In this document: one piece after another, positions 17,198-28,000 of the stretch
Position numbering within the stretch: the stretch's first letter is position 1
Layout: every line of letters begins with the position of its first letter
Source of the DNA: Struthio camelus
Lineage: Eukaryota; Chordata; Aves; Struthioniformes; Struthionidae
Reading direction: 5' to 3'
DNA: 64,000 nt
Assembly: GCF_040807025.1 (NCBI RefSeq)
Contig: NC_090980.1
Location: forward strand, 62,001-126,000
Translations under genes and position numbers: made by a program
The notes under the pieces: generated by a model
Told to the model about the DNA's origin: nothing
Databases searched by the model: none
Seen by the model: the letters and a program-made list of their open reading frames with translations, nothing else

Positions 17198-19502
17198 TCA
17201 CGGCTGGGGGGGGGCGCGCAGCACCAGGCCCCAGACGTCCTGCAGCAGCGCCGCCAGCCAGCGCAGGAGCCCGCGCACGGCGCCGTCGGCCGCCACCAGC
17301 AGCCCGCGGCCCCCCGGCCGGCCCCCCCCCGCCGCCGCCTCGGCCCCCCGCAGCTCCGCCGCCGCCAGGCTGCTGCTCCCGGCCCTGCAGCGGGGGGGGG
17401 GGGGGGGGGCTGCTACCGCCGGGCCGCAGCGCCCTCGGGGGCAACGCAGCCCCCGGCCCGCCCTCGCCTGCGGTGCAGCCCCCCCCCCATCTTCCTCGCA
17501 TGCGATGCAGCCCCCCGTCGTCTTTGCATGCAATGCAGCCCCCCCCCCCGCACCCCCCCCCCGGAGCAATGCACCCCCCCGTCTTCCCCAGGTGCGATGC
17601 AGCCCCCCCTCATCTTCCTCGCATGCGATGCAGCCCCCCATCGTCTTTGCATGCAATGCAGCCCCCCTGCATCCCCCCCCCAGTGCAATGCAGCCCCCCA
17701 CCTTCCCCAGGTGTGATGCAGCCCCCCCTCATCTTCCTCGCATGCAATGCAGCCCCCCGTCGTCTTTGCATGCAATGCAGCCCCCCCCCTGCACCCCCCC
17801 CGGAGCAATGCACCCCCCCGTCTTCCCCAGGTGCGATGCAGCCCCCCCCCCATCTTCCTCGCATGCAATGCAGCCCCCCTGCATCCTCCCCCCCAGTGCA
17901 ATGCAGCCCCCCCACCTTCCCTGGGTGCAATGCAGCCCCCTTGCAGCCCCCCCAACATGCAATGCAGCCCCCACCCCCCCCGTGCAAACCCACATGGCCC
18001 CCGTGCAAACCCCCCCTGCCACCCCCGTGCAAACGCCCCCGCCGCCCCCGTGCAAACCCACCTGGTTCCCGTGCAACCCCCCCCACCGCCCCCGTGCAAA
18101 CCCACATGGCCCCCGTGCAAACCCCCCCGCCACCCCCGTGCAAACCCATGTGGTTCCCGTGCAACCCCCCTGCCGCCCCCGTGCAAACCCACGTGGTTCC
18201 CGTGCAACCCCCCTGCCGCCCCCGTGCAAACCCACGTGGTTCCCGTGCAACCCCCCCCGCCGCCCCCGTGCAAACCCACGTGGCCCCCGTGCAAACCCCC
18301 CCCCCACCCTCGTGCACCCCCCCGCCGCCCCCCCGGCAGCGCCGCACTCACTGCAGCTGGGTGCCGTTGCCGGCCGCCTGCCGCAGCCGGGCCAAGGCCT
18401 CTCGCACGGCGCCGGCGGCCGCTTCCCACCCGGCCGGCGGCTCCTCCGGCCCCGGCTCGGCCCCGCAGCCTGCGGGGGGTCGCGTGGGTGCCGGCCCCCC
18501 ACCGCCGCGCACACGCCTGTGCACGTGTGTGTGCACCCGGCCACGCGGGGGGGGGGACAGGGGTCCCGCCTGGGGTTGCGGGGGGGGTTGCACAGGGGAT
18601 CGGGGGGGGGTTGCACGAGGAGGTGGGCAGTTTGCACGAGGGTGCACGCTTGGGGGTGGGGGGGTGCACAGGGATTCGTGCTGGGAGGTTGCACGAGGAT
18701 GCACGGGGGGGTTGGGCAGTTTGCACGAGGACTCACGCTCGGGGGGGTTGCACGAGGATGCGCACGGGGGGCAGTTTGCACGGGAATTAACACTGGGGGA
18801 GCAGTTTGCACGAGGACGCACACGGTGGGGGGGGTTGCACACGGGGGGGCGGTTTGCACGAGGATTCATGCCGGGGGAGGGGTTTGCACGAATATGCACA
18901 TGGGGGAGGGGTTGCATGAGGATTCACGCCGGGGGGGCGTCAGTTTGCACGAGGAGGCAAGTGGGGGGCAGTTTGCACGGGGATTCACGCTGGGGGGGGT
19001 TGCACGAGGATGCACGGGGGGATTTGCACGAAGATGCATGGGGGGTTGCACGGGGGTTTGCACGAGGATGCACGGGGCTTTGCACATGGGGTTTTGCACA
19101 GGGGGATTTGGACGGGGGTTTGCACGGGGGGATTTGCACGAAGATGCACGGGGGGGTTGCACGGGGGGGTTGCATGAGGATGCACGGAGGGGGGTGCATG
19201 GGAGGATTTGCACGAGGATGCACAGGGAGGTTTGCATGGGGAATTGGCACGAGGATGCACAGGGGATTTGCACGAGGATGCACAGGGGGGGTTGCACGGG
19301 GGGATTTGCACGAGGATGCACGGGGGGATTTGCAGGAGGATGCACGGGGGGTTGCACGGGGGGATTTGCACGAGGATGCACGGGGGGGTTTGCACGAGGA
19401 TGCACGGGGGGATTTGCACGAGGATGCACGGGGGGGGGTTGCACGAGGCTCACGCTCACCTGCGAGCAGGGCGGCCCCCAGCAGCAGCACCCAGAGCTTC
19501 AT
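17198..19502 (-). CDS. Apolipoprotein-C-like secreted protein (APOC4 candidate)
   Basis: Three coding exons with matching phases, 19460-19502, 18352-18469 and 17198-17384, encode 115 residues. Residues 1-14 (MKLWVLLLGAALLA) form a signal peptide. Residues 29-47 (WEAAAGAVREALARLRQAA) and 84-110 are amphipathic helices, the second rich in Leu and Trp. An N-glycosylation sequon NGT lies at 49-51. A noncoding exon is likely: a donor GCAG/GTGGTT near 19860 pairs with an acceptor CCCCAG just before the ATG. This is the exon plan of small apolipoproteins. It lies between TOMM40 and APOC2, where mammals have APOE, APOC1 and APOC4. Position next to APOC2, size (human APOC4 127 aa) and the sequon favour APOC4, but sequence identity is too low to be sure; APOC1 or a lineage-specific member is possible. 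Confidence 0.7.
17460..18330. repeat. Two arrays in the last intron of the APOC-like gene
   Basis: 17460-17980 is built from GTGCAATGCAGCCCCCC with TCTTCCTCGCATGC spacers. 17985-18330 is built from CCCGTGCAAACCCACGTGG with GTTCCCGTGCAACC. Confidence 0.9.
18590..19440. repeat. GATTTGCACGAGGATGCACG minisatellite in the APOC-like gene
   Basis: Some 30 units of 20-30 bp in the intron between its signal-peptide exon and second exon. Confidence 0.9.
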
Positions 19503-19940
19503 GGCGGCGCCGTCGCCTGGGGCCGACGGGGGGTGAAACACCCGGCCCCAAAACTGCCCCAACCGGCCCCAAAACCACCCCGGCCCAAAACCCCCCAAAC
19601 TGTCCCCAAAAATCGCCCCCAAAGCTGTCCCGACACCCAGCCGCCTGGCCCCAAAAGTGCCCCAATTGGCCCCAAAACTGTCCCCGCCGCAGCCCCCAAA
19701 CCGCCCCAATTGGCCCCAAAACTGTCCCGCCCCGAGAAACCACCCTTCCTGGCCCCCGAACCGCCCCAAACCGCCTTTTCTCACCCCAAAAATGCTGCTG
19801 CCCTGAGACCTGCCCCCCCCGGCCCCCAAACCGCCCCAACTCTCCCCAAACCACCTGCGGGGCGGGAGGACGGGGCCGACGGGGCCGACGACGAGGAGGA
19901 GGAGGAGGACGAAGACGACGTCGGCGTCTCCGCGCGGGAC

Positions 19941-19972
19941 CTTAAATAGGGGCCGGGCTGGGGCAAAGGTCC
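19941..19972 (-). promoter_or_regulatory. TATA box and DR1 element upstream of the APOC-like gene
   Basis: On the minus strand CTATTTAAG (19941-19949) is a TATA box about 80 bp upstream of the donor of the proposed noncoding exon. Immediately upstream, GGGGCAAAGGTCC on the plus strand (19960-19972) is a DR1 of two AGGTCA-type half-sites one base apart, the HNF4/PPAR class known from apolipoprotein C promoters. Confidence 0.65.
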
Positions 19973-20099
19973 CCGCCGCCCCTGGGGACGGGACGGGACG
20001 GGGGGGACGGGGGGGTCCGACCCCCCTGCCGGCCCCCGCCAAAGCCCCCAGGCAGGACAGAGAGAAATCCGCCCCCCCGTCCCCGTCACCGTCACCGTC

Positions 20100-22080
20100 A
20101 CCGTCACCGCAACCCCGTCCCACCACGTCCCACCGCGTCCCACCACGTCCCATCATGTCCCACCACGTCCCATCATGTCCCCGTCCCACCGCATCCCATC
20201 ATGTCCCATCATGTCCCACCACGTCCCATCATGTCCCCGTCCCACCGCATCCCATCATGTCCCATCATGTCCCACCACGTCCCATCATGTCCCATCATGT
20301 CCCACCACGTCCCATCATGTCCCACCACGTCCCATCATGTCCCCATCCCACCGCGTCCCATCATGTCCCACCATGTCCCATCATGTCCCACCACGTCCCA
20401 TCATGTCCCACCGCGTCCCACCACGTCCCATCATGTCCCCGTCCCACCGCGTCCCATCATGTCCCACCATGTCCCACCACGTCCCACCACGTCCCATCAT
20501 GTCCCACCACGTCCCACCGCGTCCCATCATGTCCCACCATGTCCCACCACGTCCCATCATGTCCCCGTCCCACCGCGTCCCATCATGTCCCACCACGTCC
20601 CATCATGTCCCACCATGTCCCATCATGTCCCTGTCCCACCACGTCCCATCATGTCCCCGTCCCACCACGTCCCATCATGTCCCACCACGTCCCATCATGT
20701 CCCGCCGCGTCCCATCATGTCCCCGTCCCACCACATCCCATCATGTCCCATCATGTCCCACCACGTCCCATCATGTCCCACCGAGTCCCACCGCGTCCCA
20801 CCACGTCCCATCATGTCCCCGTCCCACCGCGTCCCATCATGTCCCATCATGTCCCCATCCCACCGCGTCCCATCATGTCCCACCATGTCCCATCATGTCC
20901 CACCGCGTCCCATCATGTCCCCCTGTCCCCGTGTCCCTCATCCAGCTCCATCCCCCCTGTCCCCGTCCCACCGCATCCCCGTCCTGCCATGTCCCATCAT
21001 GTCCCTGTGTCCCCATCCTGCCACGTCCCATCATGTCCCCCTGTCCCCGTCCCACCATGTCCCACCACTTCCCTGTCCTTCCACGTCCCATCATGTCCCC
21101 ACGTCCCCATCCAGCTGTGTCCCATCATGTCCCCGTGTCCCCGTGTCCCTCATCCAGCTCCATCCCCCGTCCCCGTCCCACGGCGTCCCATCATGTCCCC
21201 GTGTCCCCGTCCTGCCGTGTCCCATCATGTCCCCATGTCTCCATGTCCCCCGTCTGGCTCCATCCCCCGTGTCCCCGTCCCACCGCGTCCCCATCCAGCC
21301 ACGTCCCATCATGTCCCCGTGTCCCCACGTCCCCATCCTGCCACGTCCCATCATGTCCCCATGTCCCCATCCCACCATGTCCCACCACTTCCCTGTCCTT
21401 CCACGTCCCATCATGTCCCCATGTCCCCATCCTGCCATGTCCCATCGTGTCCCCGTGTCCCCGTCCCACCATGTCCCACCACTTCCCCGTCCTGCCACGT
21501 CCCGTCATGTCCCACCACGTCCCATCGTGTCCCCATCCCCGTCCTGCCGTGCCCCACTGTGTCCCTGTCCTGCCATGTCCCACCCCATCCCACCATGTCC
21601 CCCTCCTGCCATGTCCCATCATGTCCCGTGTCCCCATCCCATGTCCCGTCATGTCCCACCACGTCCCATCGTGTCCCCATCTCCATCTTACCATGACCCA
21701 CCACGTCCCATGTCCCTATCCTGCCACGTCCCATCGTGTCCCACCGTGTCCCCATCATGCCATGTCCCACCGTGTCCCACCCCATCCCACCATATCCCCC
21801 TCCTGCCATGTCCCATCATGTCCCGTGTCCCCACCCCGCCACATCCCATCATGTCCCACCACGTCCCACTGTGTCCCACCACGTCCCATTGTGTCCCACC
21901 ACGTCCCACCGTGTCCCCATCTCCATCCTGCCATGACCCACCATGTCCCATGTCCCCAACCTGCCACGTCCCATCGTGTCCCCATCGTGCCGTGTCCCGT
22001 TGTGTCCCATCACGTCCCTGTCCTGCCACGTCCCATCGTGACCCACCACGTCCCACCGTGTCCCATCGTGCCCGTGTCAT
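20100..22080. repeat. 2-kb CCCATCATGTCCCACCACGT short-unit array
   Basis: Units of 10-13 bp (GTCCCACCAC, GTCCCATCAT, GTCCCCGT) in quasi-random order, later diverging to GTCCCCATCCTGCCACGTCC. It occupies part of the interval where APOE lies in mammals; no coding exon is visible. Confidence 0.92.
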
Positions 22081-22084
22081 GGGG

Positions 22085-22490
22085 ACGGGGACGCCGCGTG
22101 TCCAGGCGCCCGCCCGGAGCCGGGATCGCCGCCAGCCCCGTGTCCCCAAGCTTGTCCCCCTCCCCAGCTCGTCCCTGTCCCCAAACCTGCCCGTGACCCC
22201 CACCTCTGCCTGGCGTTGGGGTTGCCACCAGCCCCGTGTCCCCAAACTCGTCCCCGTCCCCAGGCCACCGCCCGGAGAAACCCCGCCGCGTCCCGTCGCT
22301 CCCCGGGCACCACGTTTGGGTTTTGGGCCAAACGAGCCGGTTTTGGGGCTGCCGGGGGACGGCACTGGCTGTTCTGGGCCGCGGCGGTGGCTTTTGGGAC
22401 GGGTGACGGCGCCGGGGGGGGCCGGACCGGCCGGACCGGCCGGGGCAGCTTTGCTGGAGCCACCGCTGCCCCCCGGCGTCCCCAGGCGGC
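22085..22490. other. Non-array spacer between the APOC-like gene and TOMM40
   Basis: About 400 bp of GC-rich low-repeat sequence with a diverged pair of CCCCGTGTCCCCAA segments. No exon is supported. Confidence 0.5.
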
Positions 22491-24495
22491 TCGGGGACGG
22501 GGTTTGGTGTCCCCAGGTGGGTCGGGGTCAGGACCTGGTGTCCCCATGCGGGTTGGGGACGGGGTTTGGTGTCCCCAGGTGGGTCGGGGTCAGGACCTGG
22601 TGTCCCCAGGCGGGTTGGGGACGGGGTTTGGTGTCCCCAGGTGGGTCGGGGTCAGGACCTGATGTCCCCACGTGGCTCGGGGTCGGGGCTTGGTGTCCCC
22701 AGGCGGGTTGGGGACGGGGCTTGGTGTCCCCAGGTGGGTCGGGGTCAGGACCTGATGTCCCCACGTGGCTCGGGGTCGGGGCTTGGTGTCCCCAGGCGGG
22801 TTGAGGTCAGGCCCCGGCGTCCCCAGGTGGGTCGAGGTCAGGGCCCCAATGTCCCCACGTGGCTCGGGGTTGGGGCTGGTGTCCCCAGACAGGTCAGGGT
22901 TGGGCCCCCGGTGTCCCCAGGCCGCTGGGGGATGGCAGCTGGGGGCCCCAGTGTCCCCACGTGGCTCAGGGTCCTGGTGTCCCCAGGCAGGTCGGAGCTG
23001 GCGTCAGGGCCCCGGTGTCCCCAGGTGGGTCGGGGTCAGGCTCCGGTGTCCCCAAGTAGATCAGGGTTGGGGCCCCGGTGTCCCCAGGTGGCTCAGGATT
23101 GGGGTCCTGGTGTCCCCAGGTGGCTTGGGGTCCCGGTGTCCCCAGGTGGCTCAGGATTGGGGTCTCAGTGTCCCCAGGTGGGTCGGGGTCAGGCCCCGGT
23201 GTCCCCAGATGGCTCAGGACCCTGGTGTCCCCAGGTGGGTCCAGGTCGGGGCCCCGGTGTCCCCACGTGGCTCAGGATTGGGGTCCTGATGTCCCCAAGT
23301 GTCTCGGGGTCAGGCCCGGTGTCCCCACGTGGCTCAGGATTGGGGTCCCGATGTCCCCAAGTGTCTCGGGGTCAGGCCCGGTGTCCCCACGTGGCTCAGG
23401 ATTGGGGTCCCGATGTCCCCGAGTGTCTCGGGGTCAGGCCCGGTGTCCCCACGTGGCTCAGGATTGGGGTCCCGATGTCCCCAAGTGTCTCGGGGTCAGG
23501 CCCTGGTGTCCCCAAGTGTCTCAGGGTCAGGCCCGGTGTCCCCAGGTGGCTCAGGATTGGGGTCCCGTGTCCCCAAGTGTCTCGGGGTCAGGCCCGGTGT
23601 CCCCACGTGGCTCAGGATTGGGGTCCCGATGTCCCCAAGTGTCTCGGGGTCAGGCCCGGTGTCCCCACGTGGCTCAGGATTGGGGTCCCGATGTCCCCAA
23701 GTGTCTCGGGGTCAGGCCCGGTGTCCCCAGGTGGCTCAGGATTGGGGTCCCGATGTCCCCAAGTGTCTCGGGGTCAGGCCCGGTGTCCCCACGTGGCTCA
23801 GGATTGGGGTCCCGATGTCCCCAAGTGTCTCGGGGTCAGGCCCTGGTGTCCCCAAGTGTCTCAGGGTCAGGCCCGGTGTCCCCAGGTGGCTCAGGATTGG
23901 GGTCCCGTGTCCCCAAGTGTCTCGGGGTCAGGCCCGGTGTCCCCACGTGGCTCAGGATTGGGGTCCCGATGTCCCCAAGTGTCTCGGGGTCAGGCCCCGG
24001 TGTCCCCACGTGGCTCAGGATTGGGGTCCCGTGTCCCCAAGTGTCTCGGGGTCAGGCCCGGTGTCCCCACGTGGCTCAGGATTGGGGTCCCGATGTCCCC
24101 AAGTGTCTCGGGGTCAGGTCCCGTGTCCCCAAGTGTCTCGGGGTCAGGCCTGGTGTCCCCAAGTGTCTCGGGGTCAGGCCCGGTGTCCCCACGTGGCTCA
24201 GGATTGGGGTCCCGATGTCCCCAAGTGTCTCGGGGTCAGGCCCGGTGTCCCCACGTGGCTCAGGATTGGGGTCCCGATGTCCCCAAGTGTCTCGGGGTCA
24301 GGCCCTGGTGTCCCCAAGTGTCTCAGGGTCAGGCCTGGTGTCCCCACGTGGCTCAGGATTGGGGTCCCGATGTCCCCAAGTGTCTCGGGGTCAGGCCCCG
24401 GTGTCCCCACGTGGCTCAGGATTGGGGTCCCGATGTCCCCAAGTGTCTCGGGGTCAGGTCCCGTGTCCCCAAGTGTCTCGGGGTCAGGCTCTGGC
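22490..24495. repeat. GTCCCCACGTGGCTCAGG minisatellite with an E-box in many units
   Basis: Early units are 45-50 bp; from about 23.26 kb they settle to 62 bp (CTCAGGATTGGGGTCCCGAT, GTCCCCAAGTGTCTCGGGGT, CAGGCCCGGTGTCCCCACGTGG). The E-box CACGTG occurs about 18 times. It lies just downstream of TOMM40. Confidence 0.92.
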
Positions 24496-24725
24496 GTCCC
24501 CAGGCAGCTCGGCCCCAGTGTCCCCAACGTCCCCAGGCCGGTGGCGGTGGCCACAACAGGGTCCAGGGGCCCCGGCGTCCCCGCTCCGGGGGTTCCCTTT
24601 GGGGTCGGGCCGGTGCCGGGGGGGGGGTGTCCCCGGTCACCTCCGGGGGTGGAAGCGGGGTCCCGAAACGGGACCGCGCCGCGCCGGCGCGGGGAAAGGA
24701 CCAAGCGTCGACCCGCCGCCGGCTG

Positions 24726-24731
24726 TTTATT
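24726..24731 (-). terminator. TOMM40 polyadenylation signal AATAAA
   Basis: Minus-strand AATAAA 290 bp after the TOMM40 stop. Confidence 0.8.
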
Positions 24732-25021
24732 GAGCGTCCGGCGCGGCGGGGAGGGGGACAGAGCAGGGGGGGACGGGGACGCGGTGGCACCTTCCCCTCC
24801 CCGCTGGGGTGGGCGAGAGTTGGGGGGTTGTTTTTTTTTGGGGGGGGGTGGGGGGGGGGACCGGCCCCCCTGGGGCAGCGCCTCCCGCCCCACGGCGCCG
24901 GGGCAGGACCCGGCCCCCCCGGGCGGCAGGAGCAGGCGGGCGCTGGGGTCGCCGGCCGGGACGCGGACCCCCGGGGCGGAGGGGGGGGTCTTACGCCGAA
25001 GCCGAGGAGGAGGAGGAGGCT

Positions 25022-28000
25022 CTAGCCGATGGTGAGGCCGAAGCCGCACTGGAACTTGTTCTTGCGGTGGTTGAGGAAGGCGCCCATGGCCAGCGTCAGC
25101 GGCAGCGGCGGCAGCTTCTTCTCCAGCACGGCCCCCACCACCCAGTTGCTGTCCACGGAGCCTGGCGGGACGACGGGGACGGTGGCAGCGCGGGCGAGGG
25201 GGACGGTGGCACCACGGACAACGGGGATGGTGGCACCATGGATGAGCAGGATGATGGCAGCAGGGCGGAAGGGGGTGATGGTGGCACCACGGACGACGGG
25301 GATGGTGGCACCATGGATGAGCAGGATGAGGGCAGCAGGGCGGACGGGGGTGATGGTGGCACCACGGATGGGGGTGATGGTGGCACCATGGATGAGCAGG
25401 ATGATGGCAGCAGGGCGGACGGGGGTGATGGTGGCACCATGGACGAGGGGGACGGTGGCACCACGGATGAGCAGAATGATGGCAGCAGGGCGGACGGGGG
25501 TGATGGTGGCACCACGGACAAGGGGGACGGTGGCACCACGGATGAGCAGGATGACGGCAGCAGGGCGGACGGGGGTGATGGTGGCACCATGGACGAGGGG
25601 GACGGTGGCACCACGGATGAGCAGGATGACGGCAGCAGGGCGGACGGGGGTGATGGTGGCACCATGGACGAGGGGGATGGTGGCACCACGGACGAGGGGG
25701 ACGGTGGCACCATGGATGAGCAGGATGATGGCAGCAGGGCGGACGGGGGTGATGGTGGCACCACGGACGAGGGGGATGGTGGCACCATGGATGAGCAGGA
25801 TGACGGCAGCAGGGTGGAAGGGGGTGATGGTGGCACCATGGACAAGGGGGACGGTGGCACCATGGATGAGCAGGATGATGGCAGCAGGGCGGACGGGGGT
25901 GATGGTGGCACCATGGACAAGGGTGATGGTGGCACCACGGACGAGGGGGACGGTGGCACCATGGATGAGCAGGATGACGGCAGCAGGGCGGACGGGGGTG
26001 ATGGTGGCACCACGGCCGAGGGGGACGGTGGCACCACGGATGAGCAGGATGACGGCAGCAGGGCGGACGGGGGTGATGGTGGCACCACGGACGAGGGGGA
26101 CGGTGGCACCATGGATGAGCAGGATGATGGCAGCAGGGCGGACGGGGGTGATGGTGGCACCACGGACGAGGGGGATGGTGGCACCATGGATGAGCAGGAT
26201 GATGGCAGCAGGGCGGACGGGGGTGATGGTGGCACCACGGACGAGGGGGATGGTGGCACCATGGATGAGCAGGATGATGGCAGCAGGGCGGACGGGGGTG
26301 ATGGTGGCACCATGGACGAGGGGGACGGTGGCACCATGGATGAGCAGGATGATGGCAGCAGGGCGGACGGGGGTGATGGTGGCACCACGGATGAGGGGGA
26401 TGGTGGCACCATGGACAAGGGGGACGGTGGCACCACGGATGAGCAGGATGACGGCAGCAGGGCGGACGGGGGTGATGGGGGCACCACGGATGGGGGTGAT
26501 GGTGGCACCACGGACGAGGGGGATGGTGGCACCATGGATGAGCAGGATGACGGCAGCAGGGCGGACGGGGGTGATGGTGGCACCATGGACAAGGGTGATG
26601 GTGGCACCACGGACGAGGGGGACGGTGGCACCATGGATGAGCAGGATGATGGCAGCAGGGCGGACGGGGGTGATGGTGGCACCACGGATGAGGGGGATGG
26701 TGGCACCACGGACGAGGGGGACGGTGGCACCATGGATGAGCAGGATGACGGCAGCAGGGCGGACGGGGGTGATGGTGGCACCATGGACAAGGGTGATGGT
26801 GGCACCACGGACGAGGGGGACGGTGGCACCATGGATGAGCAGGATGATGGCAGCAGGGCGGACGGGGGTGATGGTGGCACCACGGATGAGGGGGATGGTG
26901 GCACCACGGACGAGGGGGACGGTGGCACCATGGATGAGCAGGATGATGGCAGCAGGGCGGACGGGGGTGATGGTGGCACCACGGATGAGGGGGATGGTGG
27001 CACCATGGACAAGGGGGACGGTGGCACCACGGATGAGCAGGATGACGGCAGCAGGGCGGACGGGGGTGATGGGGGCACCACGGATGGGGGTGATGGTGGC
27101 ACCACGGACGAGGGGGATGGTGGCACCATGGATGAGCAGGATGACGGCAGCAGGGCGGACGGGGGTGATGGTGGCACCATGGACAAGGGTGATGGTGGCA
27201 CCACGGACGAGGGGGACGGTGGCACCATGGATGAGCAGGATGATGGCAGCAGGGCGGACGGGGGTGATGGTGGCACCACGGACGAGGGGGACGGTGGCAC
27301 CGGAGGGGGACGGTGGCACCACGGCCGAGGGGGACGGTGGCACCGGAGGGGGACAGGCTACCTTTGAAGAGCAGGTTGGCCTTGGGCAGGTCGAGCTGGT
27401 AGCCGAAGGAGACGCTGGTGTCCTGCACGCGGGTGCTGGCCTCGAACTCGACGCCCACCTGCAGCTGGGGCGGGACGGGGGCGGTGGGACGGGGGCGGTG
27501 GGACGGGGCCGCCGCGTCCCCTCCCGTCCCCTCCCGTCCCTACCTGCTCGTTGGCTTTGTGGTAGTAGGTCGCGTGGGCTCCCGCCTGCCCCACCGTCAG
27601 CGTCCCGATCCAGTTGGGTGCTGCGCGGCGGGGTGAGCGCGGCGGGCCCGGCCCGGCCCGTCTCGTCTTCTCCTCCCACCCCGGCCCGGCCCGTCCCCTC
27701 CCGTCCCGTCCCCTCCCGTCCCGTCTTGTCCCGGCCCGTCCCGTCCCCTCCTGGGCCATCCCTTCCCATCTTGTCTTCTCCCGTCCCCCCGTCCCGTTGT
27801 GTCCCCTCTCGTCCTGTCCCATCCCCTCCCATCTTGTCCCGTCTCGTCCCTTCCCATCATGTCTTCTCCTCCCATCCCGGCCCGTCCCCTCCTGTCCCAT
27901 CTTGTCCCATCCTGTCTCGTCTCGTTCCTCCCCGTTTCGTCCATCTTGTCCCGTCCCGTCTTGTCCCGTCCCCTCCCGTCCCGTCTTGTCCCGTCCCTTC

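Noticed and set aside
19980-24500. A hidden APOE gene next to TOMM40
   Set aside because: No signal-peptide exon, helix-coding exon or long unique stretch is seen; the interval is almost all repeats.
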